This document shows positions 27,190 to 34,217 of a stretch of DNA of 64,000 nt, piece after piece. The position numbers and the translations under genes are program-made. The stretch comes from Coriobacteriia bacterium (GTDB lineage: Bacteria > Actinomycetota > Coriobacteriia > Anaerosomatales > Anaerosomataceae), in contig JAFGUS010000078.1 in assembly GCA_016938395.1 (NCBI GenBank), positions 1-64,000 of the forward strand, given 5' to 3'. The first letter of the stretch is position 1. Every line of letters starts with the position of its first letter. The notes under the pieces were generated by a model. It ran no database searches. It worked only from the letters and a program-made list of their open reading frames with translations, and was not told where the DNA came from.

Positions 27190-27279
27190 GGTGCGTCCTC
27201 CCAGCATCAGGGTTGAGGAGCATTCTCCCGCACGGGCCGACGCGGCGCAACACTCGGCCAACGCAGAGCCTCGCCCGTG

Positions 27280-27867
27280 TCACGCCGCGGCAGCGTCCAA
27301 TCTGTCGAGTACCCACAAGCCGTCATGCGTCTGGAGCGTGGCCACGGCAGCGTTCGGGATATCGATGCGCCACACTTCCTCCACCGTGATGCCGAGCAGG
27401 GCCGCTAGCAGGTGGCGGAAGACGCCCCCATGGGTCACCACTACCGCGGGCGAGGGACCTACCGCCGCACGCCGCGCGGCGGCCCCGACCCGCGCATCGA
27501 ATGCGCTCCCAAACTCGCCACCTGGTGCCACCGGTCCGCCGGTGTAGTCCAGAGCGATCCCGCGGGCGGACATCTCGTCCCACGTGAGACCCTCGGCATC
27601 ACCGAAGTCGATCTCCTTGAGGTCCTCGACGATCTCAAGAGGGGTTCCTTTGGGAGTGATGAAGCGCGCGGTCGTGAGTGCCCGGCCAAGCGGCGATGTG
27701 TACACGATCTGTGGCTCGTCTGCGGCGACCACCCGTGCGAGCGCAGTCATCTGTCGCCGTCCGAGCTCGGTGATCGGGGAATCAGACTGCCCGACGAGAC
27801 GGCCCTGTACGTTGGCGAGCGTCTGGGGATGCCTCACGATCAGCAACTTGCGCTCCTTCGCGGTCAC
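27280..27867 (-). CDS. cobC: Histidine phosphatase family protein, probable alpha-ribazole phosphatase
   Basis: A 195-residue member of the phosphoglycerate mutase-like family. The catalytic RHPQTLANVQGRLVG (RH dyad, with proline in place of the usual glycine), a phosphate-binding arginine in SPLGRALTTA and the second histidine in VVVTHGGVFRHLL are present. Its place after cobU-cobT-cobS, with its GTG start overlapping the cobS stop (GTGA), points to CobC, which removes phosphate from alpha-ribazole phosphate or cobalamin phosphate. Substrate is inferred from context. Confidence 0.82.
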   Translation of the reverse strand: MTAKERKLLIVRHPQTLANVQGRLVGQSDSPITELGRRQMTALARVVAADEPQIVYTSPLGRALTTARFITPKGTPLEIVEDLKEIDFGDAEGLTWDEMSARGIALDYTGGPVAPGGEFGSAFDARVGAAARRAAVGPSPAVVVTHGGVFRHLLAALLGITVEEVWRIDIPNAAVATLQTHDGLWVLDRLDAAAA

Positions 27868-28613
27868 GCCGGACCTCCCACGAGCGCGCATGCGACGAGC
27901 ACGGCGGTCTCGGTGAGCACAATAACGGCACCGAGCACGTCGCCCGTGATGCCTCCGAGTCGCCGGGCGAAAAGACCGGGCAACCCCAGTGCCACACCCA
28001 CGCCACCGAACACGATCGGTATACGACCGCCATCCGGCGGGAACGCGAGAAGGAGCGCCACCGCTGCAAACATCGCGAGCACAGCCCCTGGCGAGACCGT
28101 CTCCGCCAGGCGTGCGGCGAGTCCATCCTCTCGCGCCGGCCGACGGGCGAACAGCGCTGCCGCTGCCCCGAACCGTCCGATCACAGAGGCAGCACCAAAG
28201 CCCCACCATGAACCGCTCTCGACGATCATGGCCACCGCGACGATCTGCATACCGAGCACCAGGACGAGGGCCACCACCCCGAAGGCCCCGATTGACGAGT
28301 CGCGCATCACGGCGAGACGCCGGTCGGCGTCGCCTCGAACCCCGATGCCGTCGGCGGTGTCCGCCAGGCCGTCGAGGTGCAAGAAGCCGGAAAGCAGCGC
28401 TAACGCGCTCACGATCACCGTCGCGGTGAGGAGCGCGCCGAGGCCCTCGGAGACTCCGAGCGCACGTGCACCCGAAGCGATCGCCGCCGCCAGAGCGCCG
28501 AAGAGCCAGCCCACCGCGGGCAGGTACCGCGCAGGACGCTCCCCCTCTCTCGCTCCCAACGGGAGGACCGTCAGGAGCCGCACTGCTGTAAGTAGGTCGG
28601 CGAGAGGGTTCAC
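27864..28613 (-). CDS. cobS: Adenosylcobinamide-GDP ribazoletransferase
   Basis: A 249-residue polytopic membrane protein (six or seven hydrophobic helices). HLDGLADTADGIGVRGD is the catalytic acidic motif of the CobS family, and MRDSSIGAFGV and the R-x-G-A-A-A region support it. It joins adenosylcobinamide-GDP with alpha-ribazole to complete the lower ligand of cobalamin. The GTG start overlaps the cobT stop (GTGA). Confidence 0.93.
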   Translation of the reverse strand: MNPLADLLTAVRLLTVLPLGAREGERPARYLPAVGWLFGALAAAIASGARALGVSEGLGALLTATVIVSALALLSGFLHLDGLADTADGIGVRGDADRRLAVMRDSSIGAFGVVALVLVLGMQIVAVAMIVESGSWWGFGAASVIGRFGAAAALFARRPAREDGLAARLAETVSPGAVLAMFAAVALLLAFPPDGGRIPIVFGGVGVALGLPGLFARRLGGITGDVLGAVIVLTETAVLVACALVGGPA

Positions 28614-29704
28614 GTATCCCCACGACCGCTCACGCCCGCTTCCGCGAACGTCGCCATACCGCTCATCATCCTGCAGGCGGCGCCCATGATGCCGATGGCG
28701 AGCGCGGCGCCGGTACCCTCGCCGAGCCGCATGTCCAGATCGAGCACCGGCGCGAGGTCCAGGGCGCGCAGCACGAGCGCGTGGCCGGGCTCGGCCGAGA
28801 GGTGGGACGGGAACAGATACCCGGCGCACGCGGGGCACATTTTGAGCGCCAGGAGCGCGGCCACGCCCGAGATGTAGCCGTCGCCCACCACGGAGATGCC
28901 GGCTGCCGATGCGCCGATCACCACGCCCGCCATCGCCGCGATCTCAAGACCACCGAGCGCCGCGAGCGTCCCCAGGGGATCGGAGCCTCGCACCGGGTTG
29001 GCCTCGAGCGCACGGCTCACCACGTGGGCCTTGCGCGCCACCCCCACATCATCGAGACCCGTCCCACGCCCGACGACCGCAGCAGGCGACACGCCGGTGA
29101 GAGCCGCGGTCAGCGCGGACGCCGACGTGGTGTTGCCGATGCCCATCTCCCCCGCGCCCACGATGACAACGCCCTCGGCAGCGAGGTCGTGCGCGACGTT
29201 CACGCCCACTGCGATCGCCGCCGCCGCCTCCTCACGCGTCATCGCGGGACCCTCGGCCATATTGTCCGTACCCCGTCGCACGTTCCTCTGGAGCACGCCG
29301 GGCAGCATCGCCGTGTCGGTCAGCACACCCACGTCGGTGACGACAAGGCGGGCATCCACGTGTGCGGCGAGCTGATTGACCGCCGCACCCCCGGCGCTGA
29401 AGTTCGCGACCATCTGCCAGGTGACCTCCGACGGCCACGGCGACACGCCCTCTGCGGTCACCCCGTGGTCGCCGGCGAAGATCGCCACCGCCGCGGGCGC
29501 GCCGGACGGGCGCACATCGTCTTGCACGGTCGCGATCCGAGCGGCTATCTCCTCGAGGCGTCCAAGGCTTCGCGGCGGTTTCGTGAGTGCATCGAGCCGC
29601 TCCCACGCGCGCGCAGTTGCGGTCGGGTCGACCTGTCGCACCCTGCTCAGTACGGCCAGTACCTCGCGTTCGAGCGGCCCCGGGTTTGTCACGCCGAGGG
29701 CCAT
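28610..29704 (-). CDS. cobT: Nicotinate-nucleotide:dimethylbenzimidazole phosphoribosyltransferase
   Basis: A 364-residue CobT. Motifs include LTKPPRSLGRLEEIA, FAGDHGVTAEGVS, VGAGEMGIGNTTSASA and the C-terminal DMRLGEGTGAALA with the catalytic glutamate. It activates the lower-ligand base as alpha-ribotide. ATG 29704 has AGGAGG just upstream and overlaps cobU by 16 nt. No DMB synthesis gene (bluB, bza) is seen, so the base may be imported or encoded elsewhere. Confidence 0.95.
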   Translation of the reverse strand: MALGVTNPGPLEREVLAVLSRVRQVDPTATARAWERLDALTKPPRSLGRLEEIAARIATVQDDVRPSGAPAAVAIFAGDHGVTAEGVSPWPSEVTWQMVANFSAGGAAVNQLAAHVDARLVVTDVGVLTDTAMLPGVLQRNVRRGTDNMAEGPAMTREEAAAAIAVGVNVAHDLAAEGVVIVGAGEMGIGNTTSASALTAALTGVSPAAVVGRGTGLDDVGVARKAHVVSRALEANPVRGSDPLGTLAALGGLEIAAMAGVVIGASAAGISVVGDGYISGVAALLALKMCPACAGYLFPSHLSAEPGHALVLRALDLAPVLDLDMRLGEGTGAALAIGIMGAACRMMSGMATFAEAGVSGRGDT

Positions 29705-30258
29705 GTGACCTCCTGCGGCAGGTCGGTGAGCCCGATCGATCTGCCGGCAATCACGAGCCACGCGATGTCGGCCCCGTCGATCAGTCTGCGGTTGGCATAT
29801 CCGAGGGTGTCTCGGAACAGCCGACCGAGTGCGGTGGCGGGCACCACGCCCCACCCCACCTCGTTAGTGACCACCACCGTGGGGCCGCTGCGGGCGAGCA
29901 GGCCGTCCACGAGCGCATCGGCGATCGCACGCGCCCGGTCCTCGGCGTTCGCTTCCGCGATCTCGGTGCCGTCCGGCACGAGCGCGGCCACCGCCAGCCC
30001 GAGCACCGTCCCCAGGCAGTCCACCAGGAGGCATGCGCCCGGGTCGATCGCCTCGAGCCACCCGGGATCCTCGCCGACCTCGAGTACCGTGACCGATGAG
30101 GGACGGCTCTCCTGATGCCGTGCGATGCGGCGCGCCATCTCGGGGTCGTCGGCCCTGCCGCCCGCCGCCAGAACGACCGGTCGTCCACTCGCCAGCGCAA
30201 GCGAGAGCGCCATCGTGGACTTGCCGCTTCGGACCGGCCCCGTGAGTACCGCGATCAT
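29689..30258 (-). CDS. cobU: Adenosylcobinamide kinase / adenosylcobinamide-phosphate guanylyltransferase
   Basis: A 189-residue CobU/CobP protein. The P-loop is GPVRSGKSTMAL; guanylylation region HQESRPSSVTVLEVGED has the conserved histidine; LLVDCLGTVLGL and VVTNEVGWGVVP complete the family pattern. It phosphorylates adenosylcobinamide and adds GMP. ATG 30258 overlaps the rluB stop as ATGA. First of the four lower-ligand genes; it appears translationally coupled to the upstream rRNA-modification gene. Confidence 0.94.
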   Translation of the reverse strand: MIAVLTGPVRSGKSTMALSLALASGRPVVLAAGGRADDPEMARRIARHQESRPSSVTVLEVGEDPGWLEAIDPGACLLVDCLGTVLGLAVAALVPDGTEIAEANAEDRARAIADALVDGLLARSGPTVVVTNEVGWGVVPATALGRLFRDTLGYANRRLIDGADIAWLVIAGRSIGLTDLPQEVTWPSA

Positions 30259-31088
30259 GCTGTACCTCCGAAGGCCGCATCGTGCAGAAGCCGGACCTCG
30301 TCGTCGGTCAGGCGCCTCACGCTGCCCACGGCAAGCCCGCCGAGCGGGAGCGGTCCGTACGCGACCCTGGCGAGCTTGCGGACCGGATGGCTGATCGCCG
30401 AGAGCATCCGCCGCACCTGGCGCTTGCGACCTTCCCGGAGCACGAGCTCCACCACAGCGGTGCCGTCTGACGACCTCTCGAGCAGCCGGGCCTCCGCGGG
30501 TGCGGTCATCCCGTCATCGAGATCGATCCCCACACGCAGGCGCCTCAGGTCTTCTCCGTCCGGCACCCCGTCCACCGTCGCGTGGTACATCTTGGGCACG
30601 TGATGCCGCGGGTGCATCAATGCGTGTGCGAGCTGCCCGTCGTTGGTGAGTAGCAGCAGGCCGGTGGTGGCGGCATCGAGGCGTCCCACCGGGAACAGCC
30701 GCGGCGCGTCTGCGGGGACGAACCGCGCAACCGTGAGTCTGCCCTGCGGATCGTCGAGCGTGGTCACTACGCCCGCCGGCTTGTTGAGCATCACGTACCA
30801 GAGCGTCGAGGGTAGCGCCACCGGACGGCCGTCCACACGAACCTCGTCGCGACCAGCGATAACCTTGGTGCCGAGCGCGCTGACGACCGTTCCGTTGACG
30901 CTCACCCGTCCGGCCACGATGAGGTCCTCGGCGCCACGCCGTGAGCTCACGCCCGCCCGCGACAGGAACTTCTGCAGCCGCTCAGGCGCGTCCTCGTCGG
31001 CAGACCGCGTGCGAGGGGACTCCTCCGACGTGCCGGATGCCCCGTTCTTCGCGGGCCCGGTGTCATTCCCCGTCGGCAGACTCGTCAT
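30255..31088 (-). CDS. rluB: 23S rRNA pseudouridine synthase (RluB/RsuA family)
   Basis: A 277-residue pseudouridine synthase. An N-terminal S4 domain (LQKFLSRAGVSSRRGAEDLI) is followed by the catalytic domain with VGRLDAATTGLLLLTNDG (active aspartate) and EGRKRQVRRML. RluB in Gram-positives modifies the large-subunit rRNA and typically follows scpB, as here. I choose ATG 31088, overlapping scpB by 26 nt; ATG 31094 or 31133 would add acidic low-complexity residues. The first 45 residues are not conserved. Confidence 0.9.
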   Translation of the reverse strand: MTSLPTGNDTGPAKNGASGTSEESPRTRSADEDAPERLQKFLSRAGVSSRRGAEDLIVAGRVSVNGTVVSALGTKVIAGRDEVRVDGRPVALPSTLWYVMLNKPAGVVTTLDDPQGRLTVARFVPADAPRLFPVGRLDAATTGLLLLTNDGQLAHALMHPRHHVPKMYHATVDGVPDGEDLRRLRVGIDLDDGMTAPAEARLLERSSDGTAVVELVLREGRKRQVRRMLSAISHPVRKLARVAYGPLPLGGLAVGSVRRLTDDEVRLLHDAAFGGTA

Positions 31089-31731
31089 CCTCATCCTCGT
31101 CAGCCTCGTGGTCCTCGAGCACGTCATCGTCATCGTCGACGCCCGTGTCGAGCGAGCTCCCCTCGAGGGCGTTCAACCGCTCGCGAATGGCGCGTTCGGT
31201 GACGGGATCGGGTGCGAACTCCTCGAGCGGGGGCAGCTCCGCCAGGTCCTTCAGTCCGAAACGCTCGAGGAACGTGCGCGTGGTCCCGTAGATGATCGCG
31301 TTTCCGGCGTTGCGGTCGCGCCCAACCTCGCGCACCAAACCCTTTTCGATGAGCGAGGAGAGGACCGCCTCGCTGTTGACGCCGCGCACCGCGTTCACAC
31401 CCTGGCGCGTCACCGGTTGGTGGTAGGCAATGACCGCGAGTGCTTCGAGCGCCGCCTGCGACAGCCTGCGCGTGTCCCAGGACAGCACGTACTCCTCCAC
31501 CTGCGCGTGATACGCGGGGTGCGTGTAGAGCCGCCACCCGCCGGCGACCTCGCGAAGCTGGAACCCGCGTTCGTCGGCGGCATACTCGGCGGAGAGCGTC
31601 TTGAGCGCCGACTCCACCTCGTCGGGGGTCGTCTCAAGGATGGTAGCCAGACGTGAGACGGACACCGGCTCGTCGGACACGAAGAGTAGTGCCTCCAGCG
31701 TGCCGAAGAGTGTCGCATTCTCCCTCGTCAT
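31063..31731 (-). CDS. scpB: Segregation and condensation protein B
   Basis: A 222-residue ScpB with two winged-helix domains (residues 1-165; LFGTLEALLFVSDEPVS and RLSQAALEALAVIAYHQPVTR) and a highly acidic C-terminal tail (Asp/Glu runs, residues 195-222). It regulates the SMC-ScpA complex in chromosome segregation. ATG 31731 overlaps the scpA stop (ATGA). The acidic tail is longer than in typical family members. Confidence 0.94.
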   Translation of the reverse strand: MTRENATLFGTLEALLFVSDEPVSVSRLATILETTPDEVESALKTLSAEYAADERGFQLREVAGGWRLYTHPAYHAQVEEYVLSWDTRRLSQAALEALAVIAYHQPVTRQGVNAVRGVNSEAVLSSLIEKGLVREVGRDRNAGNAIIYGTTRTFLERFGLKDLAELPPLEEFAPDPVTERAIRERLNALEGSSLDTGVDDDDDVLEDHEADEDEDDESADGE

Positions 31732-32471
31732 GTCGCATCCCCCGTCTTCACGATGGCGATGTCGCCGAACTCCTCGTCTTGCTCCAACCGGACCATTCCG
31801 CGCTTGTACAGCTCGAGGATCGCGAGGAACGTCACGACGAGCTCCTCGACCGGCGCACCTTTGCGCACGAGGTCGCGGAACGTGGCCGACGGCCGGTTCG
31901 TGATCATGCGGGCCACCGCGTCCATGTGCATCTCGAGGCTGATCGGGGCCGAGGCCACGTGGTCGGCCTCGAGCAGGAAGATGTCACGCTTGTGGACCAG
32001 ATCGGCGCAGACGACGGCCAGGCCGTGCAGCGTAACGCCCTCGAGATAGTCGGGCATGAGACGCACGAACGGTTCCTCGAGACCTGCTGACCGTCCGTGC
32101 ATGTGCGACTCGGCCTCGTAGCGCGCCACGAGCTCGGCCGCGGCGTTCTTGAACTGCTTGTAGGCGAGCAGCCGTGCCACGAGGAGCTCGCGAGCCTGCT
32201 CCGGCGTCATGTCGTCGAACTCGTCGAGTTCGGGCGACACCTCGCTCGGCAGGAGCGACGCGGCTTTGAGCTCGAGGAGCGTCGCGGCGACGAGCAGGAA
32301 GTCGCTCGCCACATCGAGGTCGAGGTCCTGCATCCGGTCGATGTGTGCCAGGTACTGGTCGGCGATCTCGGCGATCGACAGTTCGGCGATGGCGACCTTC
32401 TGTTTGGCGACCAACTGCAGCAGCAGGTCGAACGGACCCTCGAACGCCTCTGTCCGCACGCGGTACGACAT
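31728..32471 (-). CDS. scpA: Segregation and condensation protein A (kleisin)
   Basis: A 247-residue kleisin. FEGPFDLLLQLVAKQKV near the start is diagnostic, followed by DFLLVAATLLELKAASLLP and the C-terminal winged helix VVTFLAILELYKRGMVRLEQ. It bridges SMC heads and binds ScpB. ATG start 4 nt after trpS. The order trpS-scpA-scpB-rluB is common in Gram-positive bacteria. Confidence 0.95.
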   Translation of the reverse strand: MSYRVRTEAFEGPFDLLLQLVAKQKVAIAELSIAEIADQYLAHIDRMQDLDLDVASDFLLVAATLLELKAASLLPSEVSPELDEFDDMTPEQARELLVARLLAYKQFKNAAAELVARYEAESHMHGRSAGLEEPFVRLMPDYLEGVTLHGLAVVCADLVHKRDIFLLEADHVASAPISLEMHMDAVARMITNRPSATFRDLVRKGAPVEELVVTFLAILELYKRGMVRLEQDEEFGDIAIVKTGDAT

Positions 32472-32475
32472 CGGG

Positions 32476-33474
32476 TTATGCGCCGGCGTCCACGTGCATC
32501 GCGCGCCGTACGTCCCCCATGAGTTCCTCCACCACGGGTCGAACGCGGGCGGCCCCGTCGGCGAGGACCTCCCAGGCCACTCCCGGCTCGACGGCCAGAG
32601 CGGCCCGCCGCTCGCGGAAGGGGCGCAGGTACGCGTTGAGATCCTCTACGAGCTTCCGCTTGTGCGCCACACACCCGCATTCGGCCACACGGCAGCAACG
32701 GTCCCACTCGGCGATCTCGCCCGGGTCACCTACGAGCTTGTGGATCTCCTGCAGCGGACAGATGTCCGGGTTTCCGGGATCGCTCTTGAGCTTGCGCGCC
32801 GGGTCCGTGATCATGCCCATCACCTTGGCCGACGTCTCCTCCTCGCTGTCCGAGAGGAAGATCGCGTTGCCGTAGCTCTTGGACATCTTGCGCCCGTCCG
32901 TGCCCGGCACCCGTGCGCCCTTCTTGGCGATCAGCGCAGCAGGCTCCGGCAGGAGCTGGCCGTACTGGTTGTTGAACCGGCGGACCACCTCGCGCGTGAG
33001 CTCCAGATGCGGCAGCTGGTCCTCACCCACCGGCACGACGTCTCCGCGCACGATGGTGATGTCGGCTCCCTGCAGCAGCGGGTAGAGGAAGAACCCCACG
33101 TTACCCAGGTCCTTCTCGCCGATCTGCTCGCGCTGCTCCTTGTACGACGGCACGCGCTCGAGCCAGGCCATAGGAGTGACCATGGAGAGGTACATCGTGA
33201 GTTCCGCGACCTCGGGCACGTCAGACTGGCGGTAGATCGTCGCCTTGGCCGGATCGATGCCAGCCGCGAGCCAGTCGAGCACCATCTCCTCGGTGTACTG
33301 ACGAATCGCGTGCGTGTCCTGCCAGTCACTCGTGAGCGCGTGCCAGTCGGCCACGAAGTAGAACGCCTCGTAATCCTCCTGCATCTCGAGCATGTTCAGC
33401 ATGTTGCCGAACCAGTGGCCGAGATGGGCATGGCCGGTCGGGCGGTAGCCGGTGAGCACGCGCTTCTTGGTCAT
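32476..33474 (-). CDS. trpS: Tryptophanyl-tRNA synthetase with probable Fe-S cluster motif
   Basis: A 332-residue class I synthetase. The HIGH-type motif is HLGHWFGN (18-20) and KMSKS lies at 196-200. Residues Cys239, Cys261, Cys268 and His271 align with the Cys4 [4Fe-4S] motif I recall from Thermotoga-type TrpRS (C-x22-C-x6-C-x2-C), here C-x21-C-x6-C-x2-H, with extra Cys260 and Cys266 nearby. It charges tRNA-Trp. ATG 33474 is preferred; the TTG three codons upstream lies too close to its AGGAG site. A 55-nt gap separates it from the M50 protease. Confidence 0.92.
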   Translation of the reverse strand: MTKKRVLTGYRPTGHAHLGHWFGNMLNMLEMQEDYEAFYFVADWHALTSDWQDTHAIRQYTEEMVLDWLAAGIDPAKATIYRQSDVPEVAELTMYLSMVTPMAWLERVPSYKEQREQIGEKDLGNVGFFLYPLLQGADITIVRGDVVPVGEDQLPHLELTREVVRRFNNQYGQLLPEPAALIAKKGARVPGTDGRKMSKSYGNAIFLSDSEEETSAKVMGMITDPARKLKSDPGNPDICPLQEIHKLVGDPGEIAEWDRCCRVAECGCVAHKRKLVEDLNAYLRPFRERRAALAVEPGVAWEVLADGAARVRPVVEELMGDVRRAMHVDAGA

Positions 33475-33529
33475 CGGGTACAACGCTCCTCGCCTCGCAG
33501 GATGGATGCAGACAGTCTACCGCAGGAGC

Positions 33530-34216
33530 CTACAGCCCGACCCCCGTGAGCAGGCGCAGGAGCGGCAGTACCGTGATGCTGAAATACCCGCCGATCAGGT
33601 CGACGTTCAGGAGGCTCGGGAGCAGAAGCATCGCGCCGAAGAACACGAGGATGCCGTACCGCTCCACGCGGTGATACGACTCGAGCGCGCGGTCTGAGAG
33701 GAACAGCGGCAGGACCCGCGAGCCGTCAAGCGGCGGAATCGGTATCAGGTTGAAGAACATCAGCACGAGATTGATCTGGGCGAAGTAGTAGAAGGCGTAG
33801 AAGATCCAGCCGAGCGCAGTGACGAACCCGTCGCTGGCCGTAGCAAAGAGAACGTTGCCGCCCGCGACCACGAGCCGCGCAGCGAGCCCCGAAAGGAGCG
33901 CCAGCGTGAGATTCGTGGCGGGCCCGGCGAGGCCGGTGAGCATCATGCCTTTGCGGTAGTCGCGGTAGTACCCGGGATTGATGGGCACGGGCTTTGCGTA
34001 ACCGAAGATCGGTCCGCCGCCGAACCAGAGGAGCAGCGGCAGAAGTATCGTGCCGAACGGGTCGACGTGCTTGATCGGGTTGAGGCTCAGGCGGCCCATG
34101 CGCTTCGCGGTGGGGTCGCCGAGGCGGTACGACACGTAGCCGTGGGACACCTCATGGAGCACGATCGCGGGGATGAACAGTGCCAACTGAAGCACGCGGA
34201 TCAGAATGTCGTCCAT
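33530..34216 (-). CDS. M50-family site-2 protease-like membrane metallopeptidase
   Basis: A 228-residue membrane protein with HEVSHG (zinc-binding HExxH, 21-25) in the first helix and NLIPIPPLDGSRV as the distal aspartate motif. It belongs to the short, PDZ-less group (SpoIVFB/YwhC-like, often called site-2 protease family) adjacent to scp and trpS genes in many Gram-positives. Substrates are unknown. ATG start 1 nt after the stop of the tRNA nucleotidyltransferase fusion. Confidence 0.9.
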   Translation of the reverse strand: MDDILIRVLQLALFIPAIVLHEVSHGYVSYRLGDPTAKRMGRLSLNPIKHVDPFGTILLPLLLWFGGGPIFGYAKPVPINPGYYRDYRKGMMLTGLAGPATNLTLALLSGLAARLVVAGGNVLFATASDGFVTALGWIFYAFYYFAQINLVLMFFNLIPIPPLDGSRVLPLFLSDRALESYHRVERYGILVFFGAMLLLPSLLNVDLIGGYFSITVLPLLRLLTGVGL

Positions 34217-34217
34217 A

